NCBI RefSeq assembly: GCF_900205965.1
Contig: NZ_OAOF01000001.1
Span: forward strand, 248,001-312,000
Direction: 5' to 3'
Source: Lacrimispora amygdalina
GTDB lineage: Bacteria; Bacillota; Clostridia; Lachnospirales; Lachnospiraceae
DNA: 64,000 nt
The translations under genes and the position numbers were made by a program. Position 1 is the first letter of the stretch. Every line of letters begins with the position of its first letter. The notes below the pieces were generated by a model that made no database searches, had not been told where the DNA came from, and worked only from the letters and a program-made list of their open reading frames with translations. Positions 44,388 to 53,948 of this stretch are shown piece by piece.

Positions 44388-45506
44388 ATGACTAACGAGA
44401 GATTGCTTGAGAAAATTCATCTGGTTGTAGAAAAACTAATGAATCTGGGAGGCTGTGATTATGATAAGGACAAATCCGTCAGCTCCACAGACACCAATAA
44501 GGGAATTATCCAGAGAGATTTTGGTATCGAGGAGTGGGACTGGCCGCAGGGCGTCGGACTCTACGGTCTTTATAAGCTGCAGGAGTTCTACGGAGATGAC
44601 AGATATCTTCCATTCTTTGAAGACTGGTACAACAGACATTTAAAAAATGGTCTTCCCTCCAGAAACATTAACACAACGGCCCCATTTCTTCCCCTTTCCT
44701 GTCTCCACCAAAAGCTGAAGAAATCTCAAGACTTATATCATCTGTGTGAAAGCCAGGCCGACTGGCTGATCAATGGTCTTCCAAAGACTCAGGACAATGG
44801 CTTTCAGCATGTAACAAGCGCCATTGGTGACCGCAACGCAGTAACACTGCATGAAGGACAGATCTGGGTCGACACACTGTTCATGTCTGTACTCTTCTTA
44901 AACAGAATGGGCCAGCAGGCAGAAAATCCGGTATGGAAAAATGAAGCTCTTCATCAGTTCCTGGTACACATCAAATACTTATTTGATAAACAGACAGGAC
45001 TCTTCCATCATGGATTCAGCTTTGAACGCATGGATAATTTCGGCGGCGTCTTCTGGTGCAGGGGGAATTCCTGGTTCACCTATGGAATCATGGAATTTTT
45101 AGATGACTGCAAAGAGGATTTAGATAAAGGCGTAAGAGCGTATCTGATTGATACCTTTCAGTCTCAGGCTGCCGCCCTCTTAAAGCTCCAGGCTCCCTCT
45201 GGTCTATGGAGAACGGTTCTGACTGATGAAACCAGTTATGAAGAAGTATCCGGATCTGCGGCAATTGCTGCCGGATTCCTCCGGGGCGTACAGGCAGGCA
45301 TTCTTGACCATACCTATCAAACAGCTGCAGATCTTGCAATTTCAGCCATCTGTGACAATATTTCTGAAGACGGAACTGTACAGAATGTATCTGCAGGCAC
45401 CGGTATCGGAATGGACAGCAGCCACTATAAAAATGTTCTCATCATGCCCATGGCATATGGTCAGGCTCTGGCTCTTACAGCACTCTGTGAAGCTTTAGAA
45501 AAATAA
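44388..45506 (+). CDS. GH88/GH105 unsaturated uronyl hydrolase, second copy
   Basis: A 372-residue paralogue of the protein at 24874, sharing DWPQGVGLYGLYKLQ, RNINTTAPFLP, IWVDTLFMSVLFLNRMG and FGGVFWCRGNSWFTYG. It would take unsaturated uronyl residues off lyase products in the cytoplasm. No signal peptide is seen. ATG 44388 follows AAAGGAGAATAACAAA, five bases after the YesN-type gene, so it is part of the regulatory operon. Differences from the other copy include the insert SAIGDRNAVTLHEG near residue 145. Confidence 0.9.
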   Translation: MTNERLLEKIHLVVEKLMNLGGCDYDKDKSVSSTDTNKGIIQRDFGIEEWDWPQGVGLYGLYKLQEFYGDDRYLPFFEDWYNRHLKNGLPSRNINTTAPFLPLSCLHQKLKKSQDLYHLCESQADWLINGLPKTQDNGFQHVTSAIGDRNAVTLHEGQIWVDTLFMSVLFLNRMGQQAENPVWKNEALHQFLVHIKYLFDKQTGLFHHGFSFERMDNFGGVFWCRGNSWFTYGIMEFLDDCKEDLDKGVRAYLIDTFQSQAAALLKLQAPSGLWRTVLTDETSYEEVSGSAAIAAGFLRGVQAGILDHTYQTAADLAISAICDNISEDGTVQNVSAGTGIGMDSSHYKNVLIMPMAYGQALALTALCEALEK

Positions 45507-45514
45507 TCAGATTT

Positions 45515-45550
45515 AAGAACAGATTTCTGCACAGGAATCTGTTCTTTTTC
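45515..45550 (+). terminator. Intrinsic terminator after GH105
   Basis: AAGAACAGATT pairs perfectly with AATCTGTTCTT, followed by TTTTTC. Confidence 0.92.
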
Positions 45551-45705
45551 TATAATATTTTCAATTAATGTATAAATAGCAATTTGCACAAAGAATAAAA
45601 GGTATATAGTACATAAAAGACAATTCCTGTTCTTTCTCCCTAAAAAAAAGCCTGTTCTTTTGGTATATATGACTTTCTTGCGCCTGTCATTTAAGGGGTG
45701 TTCAT

Positions 45706-45734
45706 TTGACAATCAATATTGTGTCCTGTAACAT
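45706..45734 (+). promoter_or_regulatory. Promoter of the HAD/mannitol-1-phosphate dehydrogenase fusion
   Basis: TTGACA and TAACAT are 17 bp apart, about 45 bp before ATG 45779. The rest of the 45551-45705 gap is AT-rich without a gene. Confidence 0.6.
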
Positions 45735-45778
45735 AAAATAAGCGAATTTAGCCAATTTGAATGAAGGAGGAACACAGA

Positions 45779-47884
45779 ATGATATTAAAAAACACACAAA
45801 TAACAGCTGCTATTTTTGATATGGATGGTACGATGTTTGATACAGAAAGACTCAGAATGAAAACCTTAAAAAGGGCTTCCATGGAACTCTTTGGCAAATC
45901 CATACCAGACCAGCTGCTGACAGACTCCCTTGGACTCAGTTCTGTTTCTGCTATGCAGTTGGCGAAGAAGGAATTTGGTGAGGATTATCCATACGAAGAG
46001 ATCAGAAAACGGGCCGATGAGCTTGAAATGGCCTACGTAAAAGAATTTGGCGTTCCCGTAAAAAAAGGCCTGATCGAAGTCCTGGAGCGTTTGAAACGAA
46101 ATGAAATTCTGCTGGCTGTGGCAACCTCCAGCAAACGAATGATTGCGGAAGAATATTTACATGATGCCGATGTTTATAAATATTTTGATGTTATTGTCTG
46201 CGGCGATGAGGTGACATGCGGAAAACCCCATCCGGAAATCTTTCTGACAGCGGCTTCCAGGATTAATTGTAATCTGGAATCGTGCCTGATCATTGAGGAT
46301 TCTGAAAACGGTCTTCTAGCCGCCTCAAAAGCAGAAGGGCTTCCAGTCTATATCAAAGACATTAAGGAACCCAGATCCGATATAAAAGAAAAAACCTGGT
46401 GTTCTTATGATAGTCTTAATGAATTTCTCCATGATCTGCGTCCTGATACAAAGAAGTATCCCGTCCCTGCTTTAAATGAGCACTTTCCTCAGAACAACAA
46501 TCAGCTTACTGCCGGTATTCATGGCTTCGGTGCCATCGGAGGCGGTTATATCGCTCAGATCTTTTCCCACTGGGACGGATATACAAGACCCAGCCGGATT
46601 ATTGGTGCTACCAGAAATTTAAATCTTCGAAACATGGTAAATGCTTTTAACTCCTATCATATCAGTTATAAAAGCATTGCTTATGAACAGTCAATCCGCA
46701 ACGTTTCCCTGATTGATATCGACAGCCATGAAGAGATGGTTTCCATGTATCTGGAATCAGAAATCATAGCAATCTGTCTTCCGGAAGACGCCATCCGGCA
46801 TCAGGCCAAGATGATTGCAGCGGGGCTGTTAGAACGGTCACTTGCAAATAAAAAACCTTTGACCATACTGATTATTTTAAATAAGATCAATGCAGCTTCC
46901 TTTGTGAAAAAGCAGGTTAAAAAAGCACTTCTGCCCCTGATACCGGAAGAACAGGTAAGTAAAATCCTGAATGAGAACTATTTCTGTGAAACGGTAGTAA
47001 ACCGTATGGTTTCTTCAGTCTCAAAAGATGAACTGACAAAACAGATCCAGCGCAGCTTAAATTCCCTGCCGGATTCCATTGCAGATACCAAAGGCTTTAA
47101 AAAGCCTGCCCTCAGCTTAAAAAGCATCACCAGACTATTCAAAGACATCTCCCAAATCCAGAATTATCTTTCCAAAGTAAGTCTGGTACTGTTTCATAGT
47201 GAACCGGATATGATACTTTATGCAGGCGGAAACAGTCCTCTCCTGCCATACCTCCGTCAAATTAAGGTCATTGATAACATTGGAGATCTGCAGACAATTA
47301 AGAACCGTCTTTCCAACGGAACCCATGCCATGATAGCATGGTACAGCGCATTACTTGGATATAAAACCATTGGTCAGGGTATGGGGGATGAACGGATATC
47401 CCAATTTACGGAACAATTAATTAATCGGGAAATTAAACCGGCTCTTCTAAAAAGGACTCCGGAATATAAAGAATATATCAGTGAATTTACCGAAAATTTC
47501 ATCAAGCGATGTCGGTTTTCCTTTAAAGACCCGGTTTCAAGAGTCGGGCGGGATCCCATTCGTAAACTTCAGCATAACGAGCGGATCCTTGGAACCATTT
47601 ACATGATACAGGAGTGCAAAATCCCCTCTTCCCTGGCCGAATTCGGTGCTGCGCTGGGATTTTACTATGGAATCAACGGAACTAATGTGAAAGATAAAGA
47701 AAGTATGAAATTAAAACGACTTTATGACCAGCTGGGCGGAATTGAATCAGTCTTAACCTACAGCGGAGAATTAGATGGAAAGCCCTGCCGCTTCCTTAAC
47801 CCGGCAAAGGATAAAGAAACAATATACCGGATCAGCCACTTCTTTCACAGTATGTCTTTAAAAAGCAGGGAGACTCCGGCGTAA
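45779..47884 (+). CDS. HAD phosphatase fused to mannitol-1-phosphate dehydrogenase-like domain
   Basis: The 701-residue protein joins two enzymes. Residues 1-215 form a beta-phosphoglucomutase-like HAD domain: FDMDGTMFDTE (D14, D16), ATSSKR, GKPHPEIF and IIEDSENGL. Residues 240 to the end resemble mannitol-1-phosphate 5-dehydrogenase: Rossmann loop GFGAIGGGY near 250, NRMVSSVSK and NGTHAMIAWYSALLGYKTIGQ near 514. Such HAD-first fusions are known from Acinetobacter MtlD, where fructose-6-phosphate becomes mannitol through mannitol-1-phosphate. That could hold here, but the substrates may differ. ATG 45779 follows GAAGGAGGAACACAG; an in-frame ATG at 45761 overlaps that site. It has its own promoter and terminator. 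Confidence 0.85.
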   Translation: MILKNTQITAAIFDMDGTMFDTERLRMKTLKRASMELFGKSIPDQLLTDSLGLSSVSAMQLAKKEFGEDYPYEEIRKRADELEMAYVKEFGVPVKKGLIEVLERLKRNEILLAVATSSKRMIAEEYLHDADVYKYFDVIVCGDEVTCGKPHPEIFLTAASRINCNLESCLIIEDSENGLLAASKAEGLPVYIKDIKEPRSDIKEKTWCSYDSLNEFLHDLRPDTKKYPVPALNEHFPQNNNQLTAGIHGFGAIGGGYIAQIFSHWDGYTRPSRIIGATRNLNLRNMVNAFNSYHISYKSIAYEQSIRNVSLIDIDSHEEMVSMYLESEIIAICLPEDAIRHQAKMIAAGLLERSLANKKPLTILIILNKINAASFVKKQVKKALLPLIPEEQVSKILNENYFCETVVNRMVSSVSKDELTKQIQRSLNSLPDSIADTKGFKKPALSLKSITRLFKDISQIQNYLSKVSLVLFHSEPDMILYAGGNSPLLPYLRQIKVIDNIGDLQTIKNRLSNGTHAMIAWYSALLGYKTIGQGMGDERISQFTEQLINREIKPALLKRTPEYKEYISEFTENFIKRCRFSFKDPVSRVGRDPIRKLQHNERILGTIYMIQECKIPSSLAEFGAALGFYYGINGTNVKDKESMKLKRLYDQLGGIESVLTYSGELDGKPCRFLNPAKDKETIYRISHFFHSMSLKSRETPA

Positions 47885-47917
47885 TAAAACAAAAGCGGGT
47901 TACTCCTTAGCCCGCCT
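47885..47917. terminator. Terminator between converging genes
   Basis: GCGGG pairs with CCCGC around a TTACTCCTTAG loop; on the minus strand TTTTGTTTTATT follows. It covers the end of the AraC gene. Confidence 0.6.
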
Positions 47918-48763
47918 TGTCTCCTTCCTGTATTTTAAAGGTGTGGCATCCGTATGCTTTTTAAATACCCGTTCAAAATAAGTCACACTCTCAAAACCAA
48001 GAAGCTCTGAGATCTCCGTTACCGAGTATTCACTGGCTGACAGGAGTTCTCTGGCTTTGCGCACCCTTGCCAGATTCCGGTATTCATTGACAGAGAAACC
48101 AGTAACTTCCCGAAAAATCCTGCTTAAATAGGATTTGCTGATAAAAAAACGCTCAGCCAGCTCTTCCAGGCTCTCGTCAGTCTCACAGTGAAGCGTTAAA
48201 TATTCTGCAACCTCATGGACTTTCCCATGCTTGGACGTCTGAACCGTAGGCGGCATATCCTTTAATACATTTTTCTTCCGGCTTCTGTAAACCATAAGAA
48301 GAATTCTGGATATTATAAGACGAACCATAACTTCATACCGTTCTCTCCTGCCTTTTAATTCGTCTCTGATTGACAGAAGCAGTGTTTTCATCTCCCCCCA
48401 TTCCTTTTCCGAAAGCCTTGCCACGCCATAGTAATCCCCGAACAGCTTTTCCAGAGAATACACTCCGGCGTGCTTTAACCAGGATTCTAAATATTTGCCG
48501 TTTAACTGCAGTAAAATCCGGTCATGGCTTCCGTTTCCTGCCTGACTCGTCTTATGGACCTGCTGGCGGTTAACTAACACCACGTCTCCGGTTTTTACAT
48601 AATAGGTTTCTTTCTCAATAAAATAATAACGTTCTCCATTCAGGAGAAAATACAGTTCATAGGTATCATGAAAATGTTTCATCGTCATGGAAAATCCGTC
48701 TTCCCGCACCACTTCATCAATGACAACGCCTTCCATGCTCTCTTCAAATAGGATTCGTTCCAT
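47900..48763 (-). CDS. AraC-family transcriptional regulator
   Basis: The 287-residue regulator has an N-terminal cupin domain (MKHFHDTYELYFLLNGERYYFIEKETYYVKTGDVVLVNRQQVHKTS) and a C-terminal double helix-turn-helix (LEELAERFFISKSYLSRIFREVTG ... VTEISELLGFESVTYFERVFKKHT). ATG 48763 follows GGAGGGGTAT; an in-frame ATG at 48787 is unsupported. It is divergent from the GH4 gene, 120 bp away, and most likely regulates it. Confidence 0.9.
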   Translation of the reverse strand: MERILFEESMEGVVIDEVVREDGFSMTMKHFHDTYELYFLLNGERYYFIEKETYYVKTGDVVLVNRQQVHKTSQAGNGSHDRILLQLNGKYLESWLKHAGVYSLEKLFGDYYGVARLSEKEWGEMKTLLLSIRDELKGRRERYEVMVRLIISRILLMVYRSRKKNVLKDMPPTVQTSKHGKVHEVAEYLTLHCETDESLEELAERFFISKSYLSRIFREVTGFSVNEYRNLARVRKARELLSASEYSVTEISELLGFESVTYFERVFKKHTDATPLKYRKETRRAKE

Positions 48764-48882
48764 ATACCCCTCCAAATTAGTATCCAAAAGTATGATTATG
48801 ATAAATAAAGAATCAATTTTATAAGAATTATAATACTATAATGCATTATAATATGCAATAGAGAGTGATAGGAGGATACCAT

Positions 48883-50280
48883 ATGAAATACGAAACCAAC
48901 AAAGTAAGTGACATACAGATCGCATACATCGGCGGCGGTTCCAGAGGCTGGGCTTGGACTTTTATGACAGACTTATCCATGGATGATTCCATGAGCGGAA
49001 CCATACGGCTTTATGATATCGATCCGGCTGCATCAAAGAACAATGAAATTATCGGCAATCATTTAAGCGACAGAACAGATACCACCGGCAAATGGAACTA
49101 TATCACATGTGATTCTTTAAAAGATGCGCTGACCGGCTGTGATTTTGCTGTCATCTCCATTCTGCCAGGTACCTTTGACGAGATGGAATCCGACGTGCAT
49201 CTGCCGGAAAGACTGGGAATCTATCAGTCTGTAGGGGATACAGCCGGTCCTGGCGGTATGATCCGCGCACTGCGCACCATACCAATGTTTGTAACCATTG
49301 CAGAAGCGGTCAAAGAGTACGCACCGGAAGCCTGGGTCATTAACTACACAAACCCTATGACCTTATGTGTAAAAGCACTTTATCACGTATTCCCTCAGAT
49401 CAAGGCTTTTGGCTGCTGCCACGAAGTATTCGGTACCCAGAAAGTACTAAAGGGAATCTGTGAAGAGACCTTTGGTTTCGAAGCGGTTGATCGCAGAGAC
49501 ATCCATGTAAATGTTCTTGGTATCAATCATTTTACCTGGTTTGATGAAGCCTCTTATAAAGGAATTGATTTATTCCCTGTTTACCGTGATTATATCGATG
49601 CCCACTATGAAGAAGGTTACCATGAACCGGATAAAAACTGGGCAAACAGCACTTTTGAATGCGCGCACCGGGTGAAATTTGATCTGTTCCGCCGCTATGG
49701 TCTGATTGCTGCTGCCGGGGACCGCCATCTTGCAGAATTTATGCCGGGAACTGATTATCTGAAAGATCCGGAGACTGTTACCTCCTGGAAATTTGGACTA
49801 ACAACCGTTGACTGGAGAAAGAACGACTTAAAAAAGCGTCTTGCAAAAAGCAGCCGCCTGGCAGCAGGAGAGGAAGAAATCGAATTAAAACCGTCTGGGG
49901 AAGAGGGAATTCTACTGATCAAATCTTTATGCGGACTGGAACGGACCATCAGCAACGTAAATATTCCAAATTCCTATTTACAGATTACAAACCTTCCTGC
50001 AGATGCAGTGGTTGAGACCAATGCAGTATTCAGCCGTGACAGCATTAAACCTGTAATAGCCGGAACGATTCCCGAAAACGTGCTGGAGCTTATCAAACCT
50101 CACACAGACAATCATGAACGCATATTAAAAGCAGCTCTTACCTGCGACCGCACTCTGGTTTATGATGCATTCTTAAATGACCCGCTGGTAAAGGGCCGGG
50201 TAAGTGAAGAGGAAGTAAAGAGTCTGGTTGATGATATGATAGAAAATACCATGACTTATCTGCCTGAAGGCTGGAAGTAA
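48883..50280 (+). CDS. GH4 glycosidase, LplD-like alpha-galacturonidase candidate
   Basis: The 465-residue protein is a GH4 hydrolase: NAD-binding GGGSRG (17-22), NYTNPMTLC, GCCHEVFG and NVLGINHFTWF are visible. GH4 enzymes use NAD+ and Mn2+ in an oxidation-elimination mechanism. The CCHE motif and similarity to B. subtilis LplD suggest alpha-galacturonidase activity, giving cytoplasmic release of galacturonate from pectin-type fragments. No signal peptide is present. ATG 48883 follows GATAGGAGGATACCAT; the ATG at 48865 precedes that site. An AraC gene is divergent, and a terminator follows. Confidence 0.85.
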   Translation: MKYETNKVSDIQIAYIGGGSRGWAWTFMTDLSMDDSMSGTIRLYDIDPAASKNNEIIGNHLSDRTDTTGKWNYITCDSLKDALTGCDFAVISILPGTFDEMESDVHLPERLGIYQSVGDTAGPGGMIRALRTIPMFVTIAEAVKEYAPEAWVINYTNPMTLCVKALYHVFPQIKAFGCCHEVFGTQKVLKGICEETFGFEAVDRRDIHVNVLGINHFTWFDEASYKGIDLFPVYRDYIDAHYEEGYHEPDKNWANSTFECAHRVKFDLFRRYGLIAAAGDRHLAEFMPGTDYLKDPETVTSWKFGLTTVDWRKNDLKKRLAKSSRLAAGEEEIELKPSGEEGILLIKSLCGLERTISNVNIPNSYLQITNLPADAVVETNAVFSRDSIKPVIAGTIPENVLELIKPHTDNHERILKAALTCDRTLVYDAFLNDPLVKGRVSEEEVKSLVDDMIENTMTYLPEGWK

Positions 50281-50301
50281 ATTCATAAGCAATCATACAA
50301 A

Positions 50302-50338
50302 ACCCTGACAGAGCCTCTTGCCTGCCAGGGTCTTTTTT
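50302..50338 (+). terminator. Terminator of the GH4 gene
   Basis: ACCCTG and CAGGGT flank a region with an additional short pairing, followed by CTTTTTT. Confidence 0.8.
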
Positions 50339-50345
50339 ATACCGT

Positions 50346-50840
50346 TTATTCTTTTTCCAGAAAATTCAGGGTAAAATGTGCCTCTCCCTGTTCATCCAGT
50401 TCCATGATCATGTAAGAAGGTTTTCTGCCTTCCTGGCGGGGATAGGACATACTACCCGGATTTAATATGATCACACCGTTATGTACCTCGTAAAACGGTC
50501 TGTGCGTATGTCCGTACATAGCGATCTGAATATTCCGCTCTCTTGCCTCCGCTTCCAGACGTTCTACTCCAAGAGATACATTGTAGTAATGCCCATGGGT
50601 CAGTAAAATCCGGTAATTGCCCAGCTTTATTTCTTTTTCCCGCTCCAGGTCTGAAAAAAAATCATTGTTTCCAAGAACCATGTGACATTCACAGCCTTCA
50701 TCCAGCCAGCTTTCAATTTTCTTTTCGCTGCCTTCTGAATCTCCCAGATGGATCAGCATGTCAAAGGGCTTGTTTGCATCAATCACCCGCAAGAGATTTT
50801 CATCCTTTCTGTGGGTATCACTGACAATCAGTACTTTCAT
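50346..50840 (-). CDS. YfcE/MJ0936-type metallophosphodiesterase
   Basis: A 164-residue calcineurin-like phosphoesterase of the YfcE/MJ0936 family. Metal-binding motifs are DTHRKDENL, HLGDSEG, LGNNDFF, THGHYYN and GHTHRPF. It hydrolyses phosphodiester bonds; physiological substrate is unknown. It overlaps the 3' end of rdgB by 23 bp, so the two are co-translated. A second family member lies at 53949. Confidence 0.9.
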   Translation of the reverse strand: MKVLIVSDTHRKDENLLRVIDANKPFDMLIHLGDSEGSEKKIESWLDEGCECHMVLGNNDFFSDLEREKEIKLGNYRILLTHGHYYNVSLGVERLEAEARERNIQIAMYGHTHRPFYEVHNGVIILNPGSMSYPRQEGRKPSYMIMELDEQGEAHFTLNFLEKE

Positions 50841-51450
50841 GATTCTCCTCCCTGAATTGCTCCTTCAGCTTTTCTTTCATGGCTTCCAATGCTTTTCCCC
50901 TGTGACTGATCCGGTTCTTCTGCTCCATGGTAAGCTCTGCCGAAGTCATACCGAACTCCGGTATATAAAGAATGGGGTCATATCCGAATCCGTCTCCTCC
51001 GGCCGGTTTATCTGCAACCAGTCCCTCCATGGCAGCCTCCGTATGAAGGACTAAACCGTCGGGAAGTACTGCGGCAATGTTACATACAAAGCGTGCACTC
51101 CGCTCCTCTCCGACAGCAAAAGACGCACGGTCTAATATGGCCTGATTCTTGATTTCATAGGAAGTATCCTCTCCCATATAACGGGCGGAGTAAATTCCAG
51201 GCTCTCCGCCCAGGCAGTCAACCACCAGACCGGAATCATCGGCCAGAACGATTCCACCGGATTTTTTCCACACAGCTCTGGCTTTTATTTCTGCATTTTC
51301 CCCAAAAGTGGTTCCGTTTTCTTCAATATCCAAATAAATACCTGCCTCTTTCATGGAACACACTTCCATACCCAGGTCCTTTAAGATCTCACGGATCTCC
51401 TTCATCTTTCCTTCATTGGCAGTTGCAAAAATAATTTTATACTCCCTCAT
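50818..51450 (-). CDS. rdgB: XTP/dITP diphosphatase (RdgB/HAM1)
   Basis: The 210-residue enzyme hydrolyses non-canonical purine triphosphates (XTP, dITP) to the monophosphate, sanitising the nucleotide pool. Motifs include FATANEGKMKEI near the N-terminus, DDSGLVVDCLGGEPGIYSARY and GFGYDPILYIPE, followed by SHRGKAL. Length is usual. It is the middle of a three-gene minus-strand cluster with a papain-like protease and the YfcE-type phosphodiesterase. Confidence 0.93.
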   Translation of the reverse strand: MREYKIIFATANEGKMKEIREILKDLGMEVCSMKEAGIYLDIEENGTTFGENAEIKARAVWKKSGGIVLADDSGLVVDCLGGEPGIYSARYMGEDTSYEIKNQAILDRASFAVGEERSARFVCNIAAVLPDGLVLHTEAAMEGLVADKPAGGDGFGYDPILYIPEFGMTSAELTMEQKNRISHRGKALEAMKEKLKEQFREENHESTDCQ

Positions 51451-51474
51451 CTGTTCTCTCCTTCAAACCCTTCT

Positions 51475-52788
51475 CTATTGGGCAGCCGTATATGCTTTCA
51501 GACATAGATTGCAGTTCTGTTTTTTTTCCACTCTTTCCCAAACGCTGCCGTCTGCGCTGATATAACCCTCCCCGTCAGATAAATCCACAAAGGTTCTTCC
51601 GTCTCCTGCATCGTACTCGATCGCTGCAGGATGAACTGTATCGGGAGTGGTAATTTTAACAATAACTGCAAACCGCTCTCCCTTTTTTAATTTCAGTTCC
51701 TTTTTTTTATTCTTGTCAAAGGAAACGGTATAGTAACCCGCATTCTCAAAACTTCCTTTTGTGAGGAAAATTTTCCGGTCAAATTCACCGCTGTCAATTA
51801 TGCTGGATTCGTCTCCTGCCTGGTGCACTGCGTAAATTTCATAGGCAGAACGTGGTGCAGTTGCATAGAACCCAACTGCCTTTAGAAATTCGGAGCTGCC
51901 TGCCTCATAAACATTGGAAAACCAGATCGTGTCACTGCCATAGCCCAGTTGTCCAGCCCAGCCTCGCAGATCAGACTGATAAATCCTGTCAAATGTGCCC
52001 GGATCTTCCACTACGGAATACACCAGATTATTCATACCTATATTGGAATCATAATAAGAAACATAAAAATAGCCCTGGTCACCAAACCCGTCTCCCCAGC
52101 TGTTCATGCAGATAAATGCTCCATCCCCATTGACCGGGACATTAAAGTTATCCCCGGAATATTGGTCATCCCAGCCAATAATCACGGAATCGTGATTGGG
52201 CGGCTGTGAACCTATGTAACAGTATGCGGACTCTTTCTCATTATAGCTGGCAGACTGGCTGTTTGCTTCATTCATGGCAGTATAAAGAGAACTTTGGACT
52301 CCTCCGTAACGGAGAACAGCACGCTTTATCTGATCGTAATCTTTCCCTGGTATTATCTGGATCTCCTGAACATGTTTTACTGCTTTCAGTCCTTTTGGAG
52401 ATATTCCGTCACCATACGGATCATCTGTCTCCAGTACCGGACCTTTCCAGGAAAGGAGGTAAGCCATAGACATAGTATACTCTCCTCCCTTTTCCTGGGG
52501 TATGCAAAAGCCATTGTTTAAAGACATGTGGTCTTCCGAAAAATGATAGACTTCATCCGGAAGAAGTCTGGCCTCCAGTGCCTGCAAGGATGCAAATGCC
52601 CAACAGGTTCCAAGTGATCCCTGATTCCTGATTGCCGGAGCCCGTCCGTTTTTTCTTCCGTCATAGAACGCAGGAAGTTCTCCCAGATATAGATTCCCGG
52701 TCTCTAAAGGAACGAAATAATCTGCCGTAAAAACTGAAACTGAGCACAGCACTACAAGAAAAATGGCAAAACGGAATCTATTTTTCAA
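51475..52788 (-). CDS. Secreted papain-like (C1) cysteine protease
   Basis: The protein has a signal peptide, then a C1A-like peptidase domain with GSLGTCWAFASL (catalytic Cys, C62), DHMSLNNGFC and PNHDSVIIGWDDQY (catalytic His), and CMNSWGDGFGDQGYFYVSYYD (catalytic Asn). The remaining ~190 residues form a lectin-like or BIG-type beta domain. It is exported, and probably acts outside the cell. TTG 52788 is the better start: AGGAG lies at ideal spacing from it, while the ATG at 52794 abuts the same site. It overlaps the 3' end of the THUMP methyltransferase gene by about ten bases. Confidence 0.85.
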   Translation of the reverse strand: MKNRFRFAIFLVVLCSVSVFTADYFVPLETGNLYLGELPAFYDGRKNGRAPAIRNQGSLGTCWAFASLQALEARLLPDEVYHFSEDHMSLNNGFCIPQEKGGEYTMSMAYLLSWKGPVLETDDPYGDGISPKGLKAVKHVQEIQIIPGKDYDQIKRAVLRYGGVQSSLYTAMNEANSQSASYNEKESAYCYIGSQPPNHDSVIIGWDDQYSGDNFNVPVNGDGAFICMNSWGDGFGDQGYFYVSYYDSNIGMNNLVYSVVEDPGTFDRIYQSDLRGWAGQLGYGSDTIWFSNVYEAGSSEFLKAVGFYATAPRSAYEIYAVHQAGDESSIIDSGEFDRKIFLTKGSFENAGYYTVSFDKNKKKELKLKKGERFAVIVKITTPDTVHPAAIEYDAGDGRTFVDLSDGEGYISADGSVWERVEKKQNCNLCLKAYTAAQ

Positions 52789-53947
52789 GCTCATCTCCTG
52801 CTTTTCTTTTAGGCGGTTTAGGCCCCATAAACTGATAGAAATAGGTCTTCATCATACCGTTATAGATTTTACGGTTTTTATCCGCTTTTCTTCCAATATA
52901 CTTCTCGGCATCCTCATATGCAGTAATCATATACAGAGACCATGCATCAAGAGCTGCATATCGCGCTCCAATCTGGCGGTACAATTCCGGAAGATTCTTT
53001 TTTTCCTCGATACGCTCTCCATAGGGAGGATTGGTTATAATAAAACCAAATTTCTTCGGGTGGCTTAACGCCTCCACTGAACGCTGCTGAAAATGGATTA
53101 AGTGATCTACACCTGCAGATTCCGCATTGGTTCTGGCAGCTTTCACTATATCAGGGTCAATATCATATCCCTGTATGTCCACCTTTATATCAGGATTCAC
53201 CAGATCATTGGCTTCATCCATGGCCTCATACCAGCATTTTCTTGGAATGATATTTTTCCAGTCTTCTGCCAAGAAGGAACGGTTCATACCAGGTGCCATA
53301 TTAGCTGCCATCATGGCTGCCTCAATGACAAATGTACCGCTTCCGCAGAACGGGTCCACTAAAATCCGGTCTTTATTCCAGGGGGTCAGCATGATTAGTG
53401 CTGCAGCCAGCGTTTCTGTAATGGGAGCCTTACTGGTAAGCGTCCGGTAACCTCTCTTATGAAGGGAATCCCCAGAAGTATCAATGCCAACCGTTACATG
53501 ATCTTTATAAAGGAAAACCCGGAGAGGATAGCTTGCACCCTTTTCTTCAAACCATTCCACTTTATAGGCGCCCTTCATTCGTTCCACCATGGCTTTTTTC
53601 ATAATGGATTGTATATCGGAAGGGCTGAACAGCTTACTTTTAATAGAGGAGGCCTTTGCCACCCAGAATTTTCCGTCACAGGGAATATACTCTTCCCATG
53701 GAATTGACCTCGTTGCCTGAAAAAGCTCTTCAAAGGATTCTGCATGAAAGCTTCCCACCTTTAAAAGAACTCTTTCAGCTGTCCTTAAAAATACATTGGC
53801 ACGGCAGATGGCTTCATCATCTCCAAGAAAAGTGACTCTACCATCTTCCACCAAAGTAATATCATAACCAAGATCCGTAATTTCCTTTTTCAAGACTGCC
53901 TCCATGCCAAAATGGCAGGGCGCAATTAATTCGTATGTTTTTTTCAC
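52778..53947 (-). CDS. THUMP-domain RNA methyltransferase (RlmL/YpsC type)
   Basis: The 389-residue enzyme has an N-terminal ferredoxin-like/THUMP region (1-165) and a Rossmann methyltransferase domain with FCGSGTFVIEAAMMA and the catalytic NPPYGERI. It methylates guanine in 23S rRNA or another RNA using S-adenosylmethionine; YpsC is the closest B. subtilis counterpart. It starts at GTG 53947 behind TTAGGAGATTAAT, one base after the stop codon of the YfcE-type gene. A papain-like protease overlaps its 3' end. Confidence 0.9.
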   Translation of the reverse strand: MKKTYELIAPCHFGMEAVLKKEITDLGYDITLVEDGRVTFLGDDEAICRANVFLRTAERVLLKVGSFHAESFEELFQATRSIPWEEYIPCDGKFWVAKASSIKSKLFSPSDIQSIMKKAMVERMKGAYKVEWFEEKGASYPLRVFLYKDHVTVGIDTSGDSLHKRGYRTLTSKAPITETLAAALIMLTPWNKDRILVDPFCGSGTFVIEAAMMAANMAPGMNRSFLAEDWKNIIPRKCWYEAMDEANDLVNPDIKVDIQGYDIDPDIVKAARTNAESAGVDHLIHFQQRSVEALSHPKKFGFIITNPPYGERIEEKKNLPELYRQIGARYAALDAWSLYMITAYEDAEKYIGRKADKNRKIYNGMMKTYFYQFMGPKPPKRKAGDELEK

Positions 53948-53948
53948 A

